Source: Acetobacteraceae bacterium
GTDB taxonomy: Bacteria; Pseudomonadota; Alphaproteobacteria; Acetobacterales; Acetobacteraceae
Length of the DNA stretch: 5,007 nucleotides
Direction of reading: 5' to 3'
Assembly (NCBI GenBank): GCA_030039695.1
Contig: JASHVB010000564.1
Span: 1 to 5,007, forward strand
In this document: positions 1-5,007 of the stretch, piece after piece
Layout: each line of letters opens with the position of its first letter
Numbering within the stretch: position 1 is the stretch's first letter
The notes under the pieces: model-generated
What the model was told of the DNA's origin: nothing
The model's input: only the letters and a program-made list of their open reading frames with translations
Databases searched by the model: none
Program-made: the position numbers and the translations under genes

Positions 1-537
1 ACACAGGCAGCCGATCGTCACGCCTGCCACCCCAAGCATTGCCCACCCATCGAGAGTTCCTGCGAGGGCGTCTGGGCCGAACAGCATGATAATGCCGGCC
101 ACGCCCACTGCCATTGCGCCGAGCTGACGCGGGCTGAACCTTTCCTGCCCCATGGCGACGGAAAACCCGAGAAGCGAGATCGGCGTCAGGGCAGAGCTGA
201 TGACGGCGGCCAGGCCGGCGGTGATATATTTCAGCCCGTAGAGTTGGATCACCTGGTTTAGCGTCACCATCAAAATGGCGACGATCACCAGCCGACCCGC
301 CAAGCGCGGCGTCACGCGGATGGGTTCACCCTGCGCTTTGCGGACCGCGAGCAGGATCAGTCCGGCGACGGTCCAGCGCGAGCCGGCAAACAGGCCCGGC
401 GGAACTGTCGCGATACCCACTTTCATCGCCAGCCAGGTCGTCCCCCAGACGAAGCACAGAAACAGGAACAACGCGCGCTGCCGCGCGGTTGGCGAGAGGG
501 TCATAGACGCTGCCGGAGGTTGCCGCACGTGAAGCAT
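1..537 (-). CDS. EamA/DMT-family inner-membrane transporter (C-terminus beyond window)
   Basis: This frame is open on the minus strand from an ATG at 537-535 to the left edge, giving 179 codons without a stop; the family usually has about 290-300 residues, so roughly 60% is visible. The protein is very hydrophobic, with likely membrane helices near residues 22-39, 46-66, 80-98, 103-127, 137-154 and 165-179. Residues 25-39 (FLCFVWGTTWLAMK region), PPGLFAGSRW (46-55) and LKYITAGLAAVISSALTP (102-119) match the first EamA repeat of drug/metabolite transporters. Members of this family move amino acids, metabolites or drugs across the inner membrane; the substrate cannot be read here. A second in-frame ATG at 504-502 (residue 12) lies closer to the first helix and is an equally possible start, since neither has a strong Shine-Dalgarno match. 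It lies 71 bp downstream of the oxidoreductase in the same direction, so co-transcription is plausible. Family assignment is secure; substrate is not. Confidence 0.88.
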   Translation of the reverse strand, partial: MLHVRQPPAASMTLSPTARQRALFLFLCFVWGTTWLAMKVGIATVPPGLFAGSRWTVAGLILLAVRKAQGEPIRVTPRLAGRLVIVAILMVTLNQVIQLYGLKYITAGLAAVISSALTPISLLGFSVAMGQERFSPRQLGAMAVGVAGIIMLFGPDALAGTLDGWAMLGVAGVTIGCLC

Positions 538-562
538 ACGCTCGTGAGCCACGCCGCCTGCA

Positions 563-588
563 ATGCCGGTCCGGCATGCCGCGCATGC
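563..588. repeat. Small nested palindromes between oxidoreductase and transporter genes
   Basis: ATGCCGG at 563-569 and CCGGCAT at 571-577 form a perfect 7-bp inverted repeat around one base. Overlapping it, GCATGC occurs at 574-579 and again at 583-588, three bases apart. RNA from the minus-strand operon could form a short GC-rich hairpin here. There is no run of T after it on the minus strand, so a standard rho-independent terminator is not supported. It may be a weak attenuator, a protein-binding site or chance. The rest of the gap at 538-608 shows nothing else. Confidence 0.4.
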
Positions 589-608
589 AAACTCGGGCAT
601 GGACCGAT

Positions 609-1913
609 TCAGCGGGCGCGGGAGAAGCGTTCCAGTCGGAACGGCGCGGGATCGACCACGGGCGGATCGCCAGCCACCAGATCCGCCATCAGCCGCCCGG
701 CGCCCGGACCGATGCCGAAGCCATGTCCGGAAAATCCCGTGGCGATGAACAAACCGGGAATTTGCGCGACAGGACCGATGACCGGAACGGCATCAGGCGT
801 CACGTCGATCATGCCGCCCCAGCTTTCCGACACCTGCATCGCGGCGAAGGCGGGGAAGTATTTCGGCAGGGCGGCCCTGGCTTCCGCCAGCGTGGCCTGG
901 CGCGGCTCGGGATCGAGGACGCGCACCGTCTCGAATGGTGTCGTCTCATCGAGCGACCAACGCTTGCGCATGCGCCACTCCTCGAGAAATCGACCGCCGA
1001 ATCGCAGGCGAATCTCTCCGTAGTTCTTCCGCAACGTCGGCCAGTAATCCAAGAGCAAGCGAAAGGAGTCCGGCGTGATGTCGGCGATGTTGGCGTTGCG
1101 GCGGGCGATGGTGTAGCCGCCGTCCACTCGCTTGCGCCAGGCAAACACATTGGCCGCGCCTGTGATCTCCGGCGCGCCGGCAATCGGCGCGGTGCGGAAC
1201 ACCGAGGCGAGCACTTTCAGTTGTGGCAGGTCGATGCCGGCGTTGCCGAGGAACAAACGAGACCAAGCCCCGCCTGCCAACACCGCGGCGTCGCAGGCGA
1301 TGTGACCTTTTTCGGTCACGACACCGCCAACGCGGCCGGCCTGCATGTCGATACCGCGCACCGCGCAGCCGGTCAGGACGCTGGCACCGTGCCCGCGGGC
1401 AGCCTCGGCGATGGCGGGCGCGGCCTGCGACGGCTCAGCGCGGCCGTCGCTCGGGGTGTGCAGGGCGGCCACGAAGGGCCGTGCGGCGCCGGGCACAAGC
1501 TCGCTCGCCGCCAAACCACGCACCAGCCGCGCGTCCACCTGGTACTGCCGCGCCTGCTCCAGCCACGCTTCCTGCGTCGCAATCTCCTGCTCTGTTTCGC
1601 ACAGGTAGACAATGCCGGCCTGGCGGAACCCGGTTTCGCGGCCGACACGCTCATTCATGCCGCGCCACAGCCGCAAGCTCTCCAGCGCCAGCGGGATCTC
1701 ACGCTCGTCGCGCCCCATCGTTCGGCACCAGCCCCAGTTGCGGCTCGATTGCTCCCCCGCGATCCGCCCCTTCTCGCACAGCACGACACTGTGGCCTTTC
1801 TCTGCGAGGAACAGCGCGGTGGCAACGCCAATGATGCCGCCGCCGATGACGACGACAGCGGTGCGGGTGGGGAACTTCGGGTCGGAGGTTACGGAATCGA
1901 CGGGGGGAGACAT
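609..1913 (-). CDS. FAD-dependent oxidoreductase, DAO family (amino acid/amine oxidase-like)
   Basis: This is a complete 434-residue protein, a normal length for the DAO (D-amino acid oxidase/dehydrogenase, sarcosine oxidase, glycine oxidase) superfamily. The N-terminal dinucleotide fold is clear: a beta strand then GGGIIG at 24-29, and the ribose-binding acid E47 at the end of the second strand (VVLCEKG, 43-49). GEQSSRNWGWCR (53-64) followed by MGRDEREIPL is the substrate/flavin-loop signature of a DAO subgroup. The C-terminal FAD-binding part has WGGMIDVTPDAVPVIG (365-380) and GFSGHGFGIGPGAG (393-406). Such enzymes oxidise the C-N bond of an amino acid or secondary amine to an imine; the electron acceptor (oxygen or a quinone) and substrate are unknown. 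No signal peptide or obvious membrane helix is seen, so it is probably cytoplasmic or peripheral. The ATG at 1913-1911 is the only good start: an in-frame stop lies six codons upstream and the Rossmann strand begins near residue 19. No clear Shine-Dalgarno precedes it. Confidence 0.93.
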   Translation of the reverse strand: MSPPVDSVTSDPKFPTRTAVVVIGGGIIGVATALFLAEKGHSVVLCEKGRIAGEQSSRNWGWCRTMGRDEREIPLALESLRLWRGMNERVGRETGFRQAGIVYLCETEQEIATQEAWLEQARQYQVDARLVRGLAASELVPGAARPFVAALHTPSDGRAEPSQAAPAIAEAARGHGASVLTGCAVRGIDMQAGRVGGVVTEKGHIACDAAVLAGGAWSRLFLGNAGIDLPQLKVLASVFRTAPIAGAPEITGAANVFAWRKRVDGGYTIARRNANIADITPDSFRLLLDYWPTLRKNYGEIRLRFGGRFLEEWRMRKRWSLDETTPFETVRVLDPEPRQATLAEARAALPKYFPAFAAMQVSESWGGMIDVTPDAVPVIGPVAQIPGLFIATGFSGHGFGIGPGAGRLMADLVAGDPPVVDPAPFRLERFSRAR

Positions 1914-1916
1914 GGG

Positions 1917-2012
1917 CAGTCGTCAGTATCCGGTGTCCAGTCGTCGGTATTCAGGCATCAGGTTGTCAGGCTATTCTGAGAACGCGCGACTGACCACCGA
2001 GGGACGTGGATG
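1917..2012. repeat. Tandem ~95-bp repeat, copy 1
   Basis: This is the first of two adjacent diverged copies; copy 2 starts 96 bases later. Both begin with CAGTCGTCAGT (1917-1927) and share GTCAGGCTAT (1965-1974), ACTGACCAC (1989-1997), a GAGG and a final ATG (2010-2012). By hand alignment about three quarters of the positions match (roughly 73 of 95) with one single-base gap. A shorter internal period of 21 bases is seen: CAGTCGTCAGTAT at 1917-1929 and CAGTCGTCGGTAT at 1938-1950. The GTCAGT/ACTGAC-rich wording resembles dispersed GTCAGT-type intergenic repeats found in some bacterial genomes; that is a resemblance, not a proven match. Confidence 0.75.
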
Positions 2013-2107
2013 CAGTCGTCAGTTTGCAGTGGTCAGTCGACGGTGTTCCAGCGTCAGGCGGTCAGGCTATGCTGAAACCTGGCCACTGACCACTGAGGAC
2101 CGAGATG
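2013..2107. repeat. Tandem ~95-bp repeat, copy 2, ending on the hyuA start codon
   Basis: The second copy begins with CAGTCGTCAGT (2013-2023) and ends exactly with the ATG of the hydantoinase A gene. It keeps the 21-base internal period (2013 and 2034). It also carries a perfect 11-bp inverted repeat, CAGTGGTCAGT at 2027-2037 and ACTGACCACTG at 2085-2095, with 47 bases between the arms. In copy 1 the matching arms (1932-1941 and 1989-1998) pair imperfectly. A transcript starting upstream could fold so that the right arm and the adjacent ribosome-binding site are partly sequestered; this is inference. Confidence 0.75.
2095..2098 (+). promoter_or_regulatory. Ribosome-binding site of hyuA
   Basis: GAGG at 2095-2098 lies six bases before the ATG at 2105 and supports that start. 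It sits inside the tandem repeat and touches the right arm of the 11-bp inverted repeat, which ends at 2095. Copy 1 has an equivalent GAGGGA at 1999-2004 before the ATG at 2010. Confidence 0.7.
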
Positions 2108-4150
2108 CGTGTTGGCGTCGACTCCGGCGGCACGTTCACCGATGTCTGCCTGATCGACGACGCTACGGGGCGGATCGCGGTTTGGAAGGTTGCCTCGACG
2201 CCGGATGACCCGTCGCGCGGTATCGCGCGCGGTGTATGTGAGGGGTTGGCGCAGGTCAGAGCCGCTGCGGCCGATATCAGTTATTTTGGGCACGGCACGA
2301 CGGTCGCGACCAACGCGCTGATCCAGCATCGCGGCGCGAAGACGGGCCTCATCACCACCGACGGCTTTCGCGATTTGCTGGAAATCGGTCGACAGAAGCG
2401 CCCCGAGCTTTACGACCTGCAGGCAGACAAGGCGCCGGTGCTGGTGCCGCGCGACCTGCGGCTCGAAGTGCCGGAACGCGTGCGGCACGACGGCTCGGTG
2501 GAGGTGCCGCTCGATGAAGCGGCGTTTCGCGCAGCGGTGCGCAAGTTGCGCGACGCGGGCGTGGCCGCGGTGGCGGTGTGCTTCCTCTACGGCTTTCTGC
2601 GCACAGACCACGAACGGACGGCACGGCGTATCCTTGCCGAAGAATTTCCCGCAGCCTTCGCCTGCGTCTCGCACGACGTGGCGCCAGAGTTCCGCGAGTT
2701 TGAGCGCATGTCCACCACCGTGGTGAATGCGTATCTCGGCCCGGTGATGCGTGGATATATCGAACGGCTGTCCAGCCGGCTGCGCGAACTCGGTGTGCGG
2801 GCCACACCGCACCTGACGCAATCAAATGGCGGCGTGATCAGCTTCGGGCAGGCCGCGCGGCTGCCGGTGCGCACCGTGCTGTCGGGGCCAACAACCGGTG
2901 TGGTGGGCGCGCAGCAAGTTGGACGGCTGGCCGGATTCTCCGAGCTGATCACGTTCGACATGGGCGGCACGTCCACTGACGTCGCATTGCTGAACAACGG
3001 GCAGTGCCGGACGGCGGGCGAAACCGTCGTCCATGGCTATCCGATCAAGACGCCGATGCTGGACATTCATACGGTTGGGGCTGGCGGCGGATCGATCGCG
3101 TTCATCGATAGCGGCGGGCTGCTGAAGGTCGGGCCGCGCAGCGCGGGCGCCGCTCCGGGACCTGCGTGTTATGGGCGCGGCAATACGGAACCGACCGTCA
3201 CCGATGCAAACGTCGTGCTGGGCACGCTGAATCCTGATTATCTGCTGGGTGGGCGGATGCCGGTCCGGCGCGATCTGGCGCGCGAGGCGATCGGGCGGTT
3301 GGCCGATCGTCTTGGGATAGACGCGATGGCGACGGCGCAGGGCATCGTGTCCGTCGTCACGGCCAACATGGCGCGGGCCATCCGTGTGATATCTGTGCAG
3401 CGCGGCTACGATCCACGTGATCACACGCTGGTCGCGTTCGGCGGCGCCGGGCCGCTGCACGCCGCGCGGCTGGCGAAGGAATTGGACATTGGCCGCATCC
3501 TGGTGCCGCGCAATCCCGGCATCCTCTGTGCGATGGGGCTGCTGCTAACTGATCTGCGCACGGATTTTGCCATTACGCGGCGCAGGGTTCTGCAGGCGGA
3601 TGTGCTGTCGGATGTCGCTGCCGCGTTCGTGGAACTGGCCCAACGGGCGGATGGGTGGTTCGAGGTCGAAGGGATCGCCGCAGCAGACCGGCGAATCAGC
3701 CGCACGGTTGATATGCGCTATGCTGGGCAGAACTATGAATTGTCGGTCGCATTGCCGGATGGCCCGGTTGTGCCTGCCACACTGGAGGCGTTGGCGGAGG
3801 GATTCGCCGCCGCGCATCAGCGTGCGTATGGCTTTGTCGCCGAGGACGATCCGGTGCAGTTGGTTACCTTTCGCGTCGAGGCGATGGGGCTCGTGCACAA
3901 AGTAACCTTCCAGCCAGAGCCGGAGGTTGGACCGGACGCGTCGCCCGCCGCGATCGGTGAGCGTCACGTGTGGCTGCCGGAGGCGGGCGGATTCCTGACC
4001 TGTCCCGTATACAATCGCGAGAGGCTGCGTGCCGGCAACCGCATCGCCGGTCCCGCGATCATAGAACAAATGGACGCAACGACGCTGGTGCTGCCCGGAA
4101 TGATGGGACGCGTGGAACCGTACCTGAACCTGGTTCTGGAGACGCGATGA
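2105..4150 (+). CDS. hyuA: Hydantoinase A / 5-oxoprolinase family subunit (HyuA-like)
   Basis: This complete 681-residue protein has the usual length for HyuA (about 680-700). In order it shows the Hydantoinase A N-terminal domain (about 2-180), the main ASKHA-fold domain (about 195-485) and a C-terminal domain (about 500-675). Key motifs are DSGGTFTD (6-13, phosphate-binding loop), FGHGTTVATNALI (61-73), a second nucleotide loop DMGGTSTD (285-292), DIHTVGAGGGS (320-330), PGPACYG (351-357), FGGAGPLH (445-452), RYAGQNYEL (538-546) and GPAIIEQMDATTLVLPG (649-665). Family members are the ATP-using subunit of N-methylhydantoinase, hydantoin-racemising or hydrolysing enzymes, 5-oxoprolinase, and acetone/acetophenone carboxylases. 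No motif here fixes the substrate. It is cytoplasmic, with no signal peptide. The start is supported by GAGG six bases upstream. Its stop overlaps the start of the hydantoinase B gene, so the two subunits are probably translationally coupled and made in equal amounts. Family is very secure, substrate open. Confidence 0.96.
   Translation: MRVGVDSGGTFTDVCLIDDATGRIAVWKVASTPDDPSRGIARGVCEGLAQVRAAAADISYFGHGTTVATNALIQHRGAKTGLITTDGFRDLLEIGRQKRPELYDLQADKAPVLVPRDLRLEVPERVRHDGSVEVPLDEAAFRAAVRKLRDAGVAAVAVCFLYGFLRTDHERTARRILAEEFPAAFACVSHDVAPEFREFERMSTTVVNAYLGPVMRGYIERLSSRLRELGVRATPHLTQSNGGVISFGQAARLPVRTVLSGPTTGVVGAQQVGRLAGFSELITFDMGGTSTDVALLNNGQCRTAGETVVHGYPIKTPMLDIHTVGAGGGSIAFIDSGGLLKVGPRSAGAAPGPACYGRGNTEPTVTDANVVLGTLNPDYLLGGRMPVRRDLAREAIGRLADRLGIDAMATAQGIVSVVTANMARAIRVISVQRGYDPRDHTLVAFGGAGPLHAARLAKELDIGRILVPRNPGILCAMGLLLTDLRTDFAITRRRVLQADVLSDVAAAFVELAQRADGWFEVEGIAAADRRISRTVDMRYAGQNYELSVALPDGPVVPATLEALAEGFAAAHQRAYGFVAEDDPVQLVTFRVEAMGLVHKVTFQPEPEVGPDASPAAIGERHVWLPEAGGFLTCPVYNRERLRAGNRIAGPAIIEQMDATTLVLPGMMGRVEPYLNLVLETR
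4138..4141 (+). promoter_or_regulatory. Ribosome-binding site of hyuB, within the hyuA end
   Basis: GGAG at 4138-4141 lies five bases before the ATG at 4147, inside the last codons of hyuA. Together with the ATGA overlap (4147-4150) it favours this ATG over the in-frame GTG at 4189 or the ATG at residue 69. It therefore decides that the repeat-like segment that follows is translated. Confidence 0.7.
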
Positions 4151-5007
4151 ACGATCGGACCGACAAATCCCTCCCCTTCCTTGGAGCCGTGAGCCGCGCA
4201 GCGAAGCAAGGCTGGGAGCGCGGGACTGCCTCTCCCGCCGTCCCGCAAGGGGAGGGGGAGACCGATCGCCCTGCCCGTGCTCCGGCCCTCACCCTCGACC
4301 CGATCACGATTGAACTGATCGGCAGCGCGCTTGCCTCCATCACCGACGAGATGGGCGAGGCGCTGATCCGCGCCTCCTACTCCACCAACATCAAGGAACG
4401 CCGTGACTGCTCCACCGCGTTGTTCGATATCCGTGGCAACACGCTCTGCCAGGCCGAGCATATCCCGATGCATCTCGGGAGCTTCCTGGGCCTAATCCCG
4501 CACATCCTGAAGCGCCATCCAATGGAAGAGATGCAGCCGGGCGATGTGTTCTGCGGCAACGACGCTTATGAAGGCGGCGGCACGCACCTCCCCGACATCG
4601 TCCTTGCCGAGCCCGTGTTCGTCGACGGACAGATCGTCGCCTTCGCGGTCAACCTGGCGCACCACGCCGATTTCGCCGACCGCGGTCATGCACATATCTA
4701 CCAGGAAGGCCTGCGCATTCCGCCGATCCGCCTCTACCGCGCCGGCGTGCTACAGCGCGACGTGCAGGAGCTGATCCTGCTGAACTGTCAGGTGCCGCGC
4801 GAGCGGCTGTCGGACTTCCGTGCGCAGATGGCGGCGAACCGGCTCGGTGTGCAGCGGCTGATGGCACTGTGCGCGAAATACGGACGTGCGACCGTGCTCG
4901 CCGCTGGCGACGCGCTGCAAGACTACGCCGAGCGCAGAATGCGCGCCGGCATCGCCGCTATTCCCGACGGGACCTACCGCTTCGCCGACCGCTACGACTG
5001 TCCCGAG
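4147..5007 (+). CDS. hyuB: Hydantoinase B / oxoprolinase family subunit (HyuB-like), C-terminus beyond window
   Basis: The frame is open from the ATG overlapping the hyuA stop to the right edge, 287 codons; HyuB proteins usually have 520-600 residues, so about half is visible. The conserved domain starts near residue 50: LDPITIELIGSAL (50-62), NIKERRDCSTALFD (81-94), HIPMHLGS (105-112), GDVFCGNDAYEGGGTHLPD (132-150), NLAHHADF (169-176), IYQEGLRIPPIRLYRAG (184-200) and LLNCQVPRERLSDFRAQMAANRLG (211-234). These match the hydantoinase B / 5-oxoprolinase C-half / ketone carboxylase family, which works with HyuA on a cyclic amide or related substrate. Residues 8-38 are translated from a palindromic repeat-like segment and residues 1-49 have no family counterpart that I recognise; family members usually begin almost directly with the DPITxE stretch. 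The segment after HHAD (176-183) also looks shorter than the usual glycine-rich loop. Substrate is unknown. Confidence 0.95.
   Translation, partial: MNDRTDKSLPFLGAVSRAAKQGWERGTASPAVPQGEGETDRPARAPALTLDPITIELIGSALASITDEMGEALIRASYSTNIKERRDCSTALFDIRGNTLCQAEHIPMHLGSFLGLIPHILKRHPMEEMQPGDVFCGNDAYEGGGTHLPDIVLAEPVFVDGQIVAFAVNLAHHADFADRGHAHIYQEGLRIPPIRLYRAGVLQRDVQELILLNCQVPRERLSDFRAQMAANRLGVQRLMALCAKYGRATVLAAGDALQDYAERRMRAGIAAIPDGTYRFADRYDCPE
4168..4260. repeat. Palindromic repeat-like segment in frame within the hyuB N-terminus
   Basis: CCCTCCCCTT at 4169-4178 and AAGGGGAGGG at 4247-4256 are perfect 10-bp inverted arms 68 bases apart. A second pair, GCGGGAC at 4220-4226 and GTCCCGC at 4240-4246, abuts the right arm. 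A weaker pair, CCTTG at 4179-4183 and CAAGG at 4207-4211, abuts the left. The layout (CT-rich arm, structured core, AG-rich arm) is that of small dispersed intergenic palindromic elements. The span as drawn is 93 bases, exactly 31 codons, and leaves hyuB open. Further out, CGATCGG (4152-4158) and CCGATCG (4262-4268) are inverted, and GACCGA occurs directly at 4158-4163 and 4260-4265, a possible but unproven target duplication. Exact borders are uncertain. Confidence 0.6.

Larger units (their letters stand above)
1914..2104. promoter_or_regulatory. Divergent intergenic region, presumed to carry both promoters
   Basis: This 191-bp region separates the start codons of two divergently transcribed genes, so promoters for both directions should lie here. 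I do not see a convincing sigma-70 pair. The best plus-strand candidate is weak: TATGCT at 2068-2073 with TTCCAG at 2046-2051. The region is almost entirely taken up by two copies of a ~95-bp repeat, so any operator in one copy would be present twice. No regulator gene is visible in the window. Confidence 0.4.

Noticed and set aside
563..588. Rho-independent terminator between the two minus-strand genes
   Set aside because: The stem is short and there is no T-tract following it in the direction of transcription.
576..1979. A 467-codon plus-strand open frame covering the entire FAD oxidoreductase gene
   Set aside because: It lies antisense to a protein with clear GxGxxG and C-terminal FAD motifs. 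Its own translation is rich in H, R, A, G and Q with no recognisable domain. Long antisense frames are common in high-GC genes.
1917..2107. CRISPR array
   Set aside because: There are only two adjacent, diverged ~95-bp units with no spacers between them, and no cas gene is nearby.
1612..2208. A 198-codon plus-strand frame running through the intergenic repeats into hyuA
   Set aside because: It overlaps two well-supported genes in other frames, and its middle part is just the translated ~95-bp repeat, with repeated RRYSG/RRSGY-like words.
2054..2821. A 255-codon minus-strand frame antisense to hyuA
   Set aside because: It is fully opposite a strongly conserved HyuA domain and its composition (H, R, A, Q-rich) shows no motif; it is a shadow frame. 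The same applies to the minus-strand frames at 2822-3460 and 3545-4069.
4168..4260. Frameshift or pseudogene in hyuB
   Set aside because: The frame is intact from the ATG at 4147 through the conserved domain to the window edge; the odd segment is a multiple of three and contains no stop.
3964..4473. A 169-codon minus-strand frame over the hyuA-hyuB junction
   Set aside because: It is antisense to the end of HyuA and the conserved start of HyuB, with no recognisable domain.

Overview
The window is high-GC and densely coding, with mostly G/C third codon positions. It reads like an accessory metabolic locus of a Gram-negative proteobacterium, probably an alphaproteobacterium. That placement is an inference from composition and gene families; no rRNA, tRNA or species marker is present.

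Layout. Positions 1-537 (minus strand) hold the N-terminal 179 residues of an EamA/DMT-family membrane transporter whose C-terminus lies beyond the left edge. After a 71-bp gap with a small palindrome, positions 609-1913 (minus strand) hold a complete 434-residue FAD-dependent oxidoreductase of the D-amino-acid oxidase (DAO) family. Positions 1914-2104 are a divergent intergenic region made almost wholly of two diverged tandem copies of a ~95-bp unit. The second copy ends exactly on the start codon of the next gene. Positions 2105-4150 (plus strand) hold a complete 681-residue hydantoinase A / oxoprolinase family protein. Its stop overlaps (ATGA) the start of a hydantoinase B family gene that runs off the right edge (4147-5007, 287 residues visible).

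How the genes may work together. HyuA and HyuB proteins normally form one enzyme that opens a cyclic amide (hydantoin, N-methylhydantoin, 5-oxoproline or similar), usually with ATP; relatives carboxylate ketones. The divergent pair is a DAO-type amine/amino-acid oxidase and a small-molecule transporter. A locus for uptake or export plus catabolism of an amino-acid-like or cyclic-imide compound is plausible. A route from N-methylhydantoin through N-carbamoylsarcosine to sarcosine is one specific possibility, but the sequence does not fix the substrate.

The most unusual points are two repeats. A 93-bp (31-codon) palindromic repeat-like segment sits in frame inside the N-terminus of hyuB, between the start codon and the conserved domain. 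The tandem duplication supplies the ribosome-binding site and start codon of hyuA. I see no phage, CRISPR, RNA gene, complete insertion sequence or clearly new multi-gene system.
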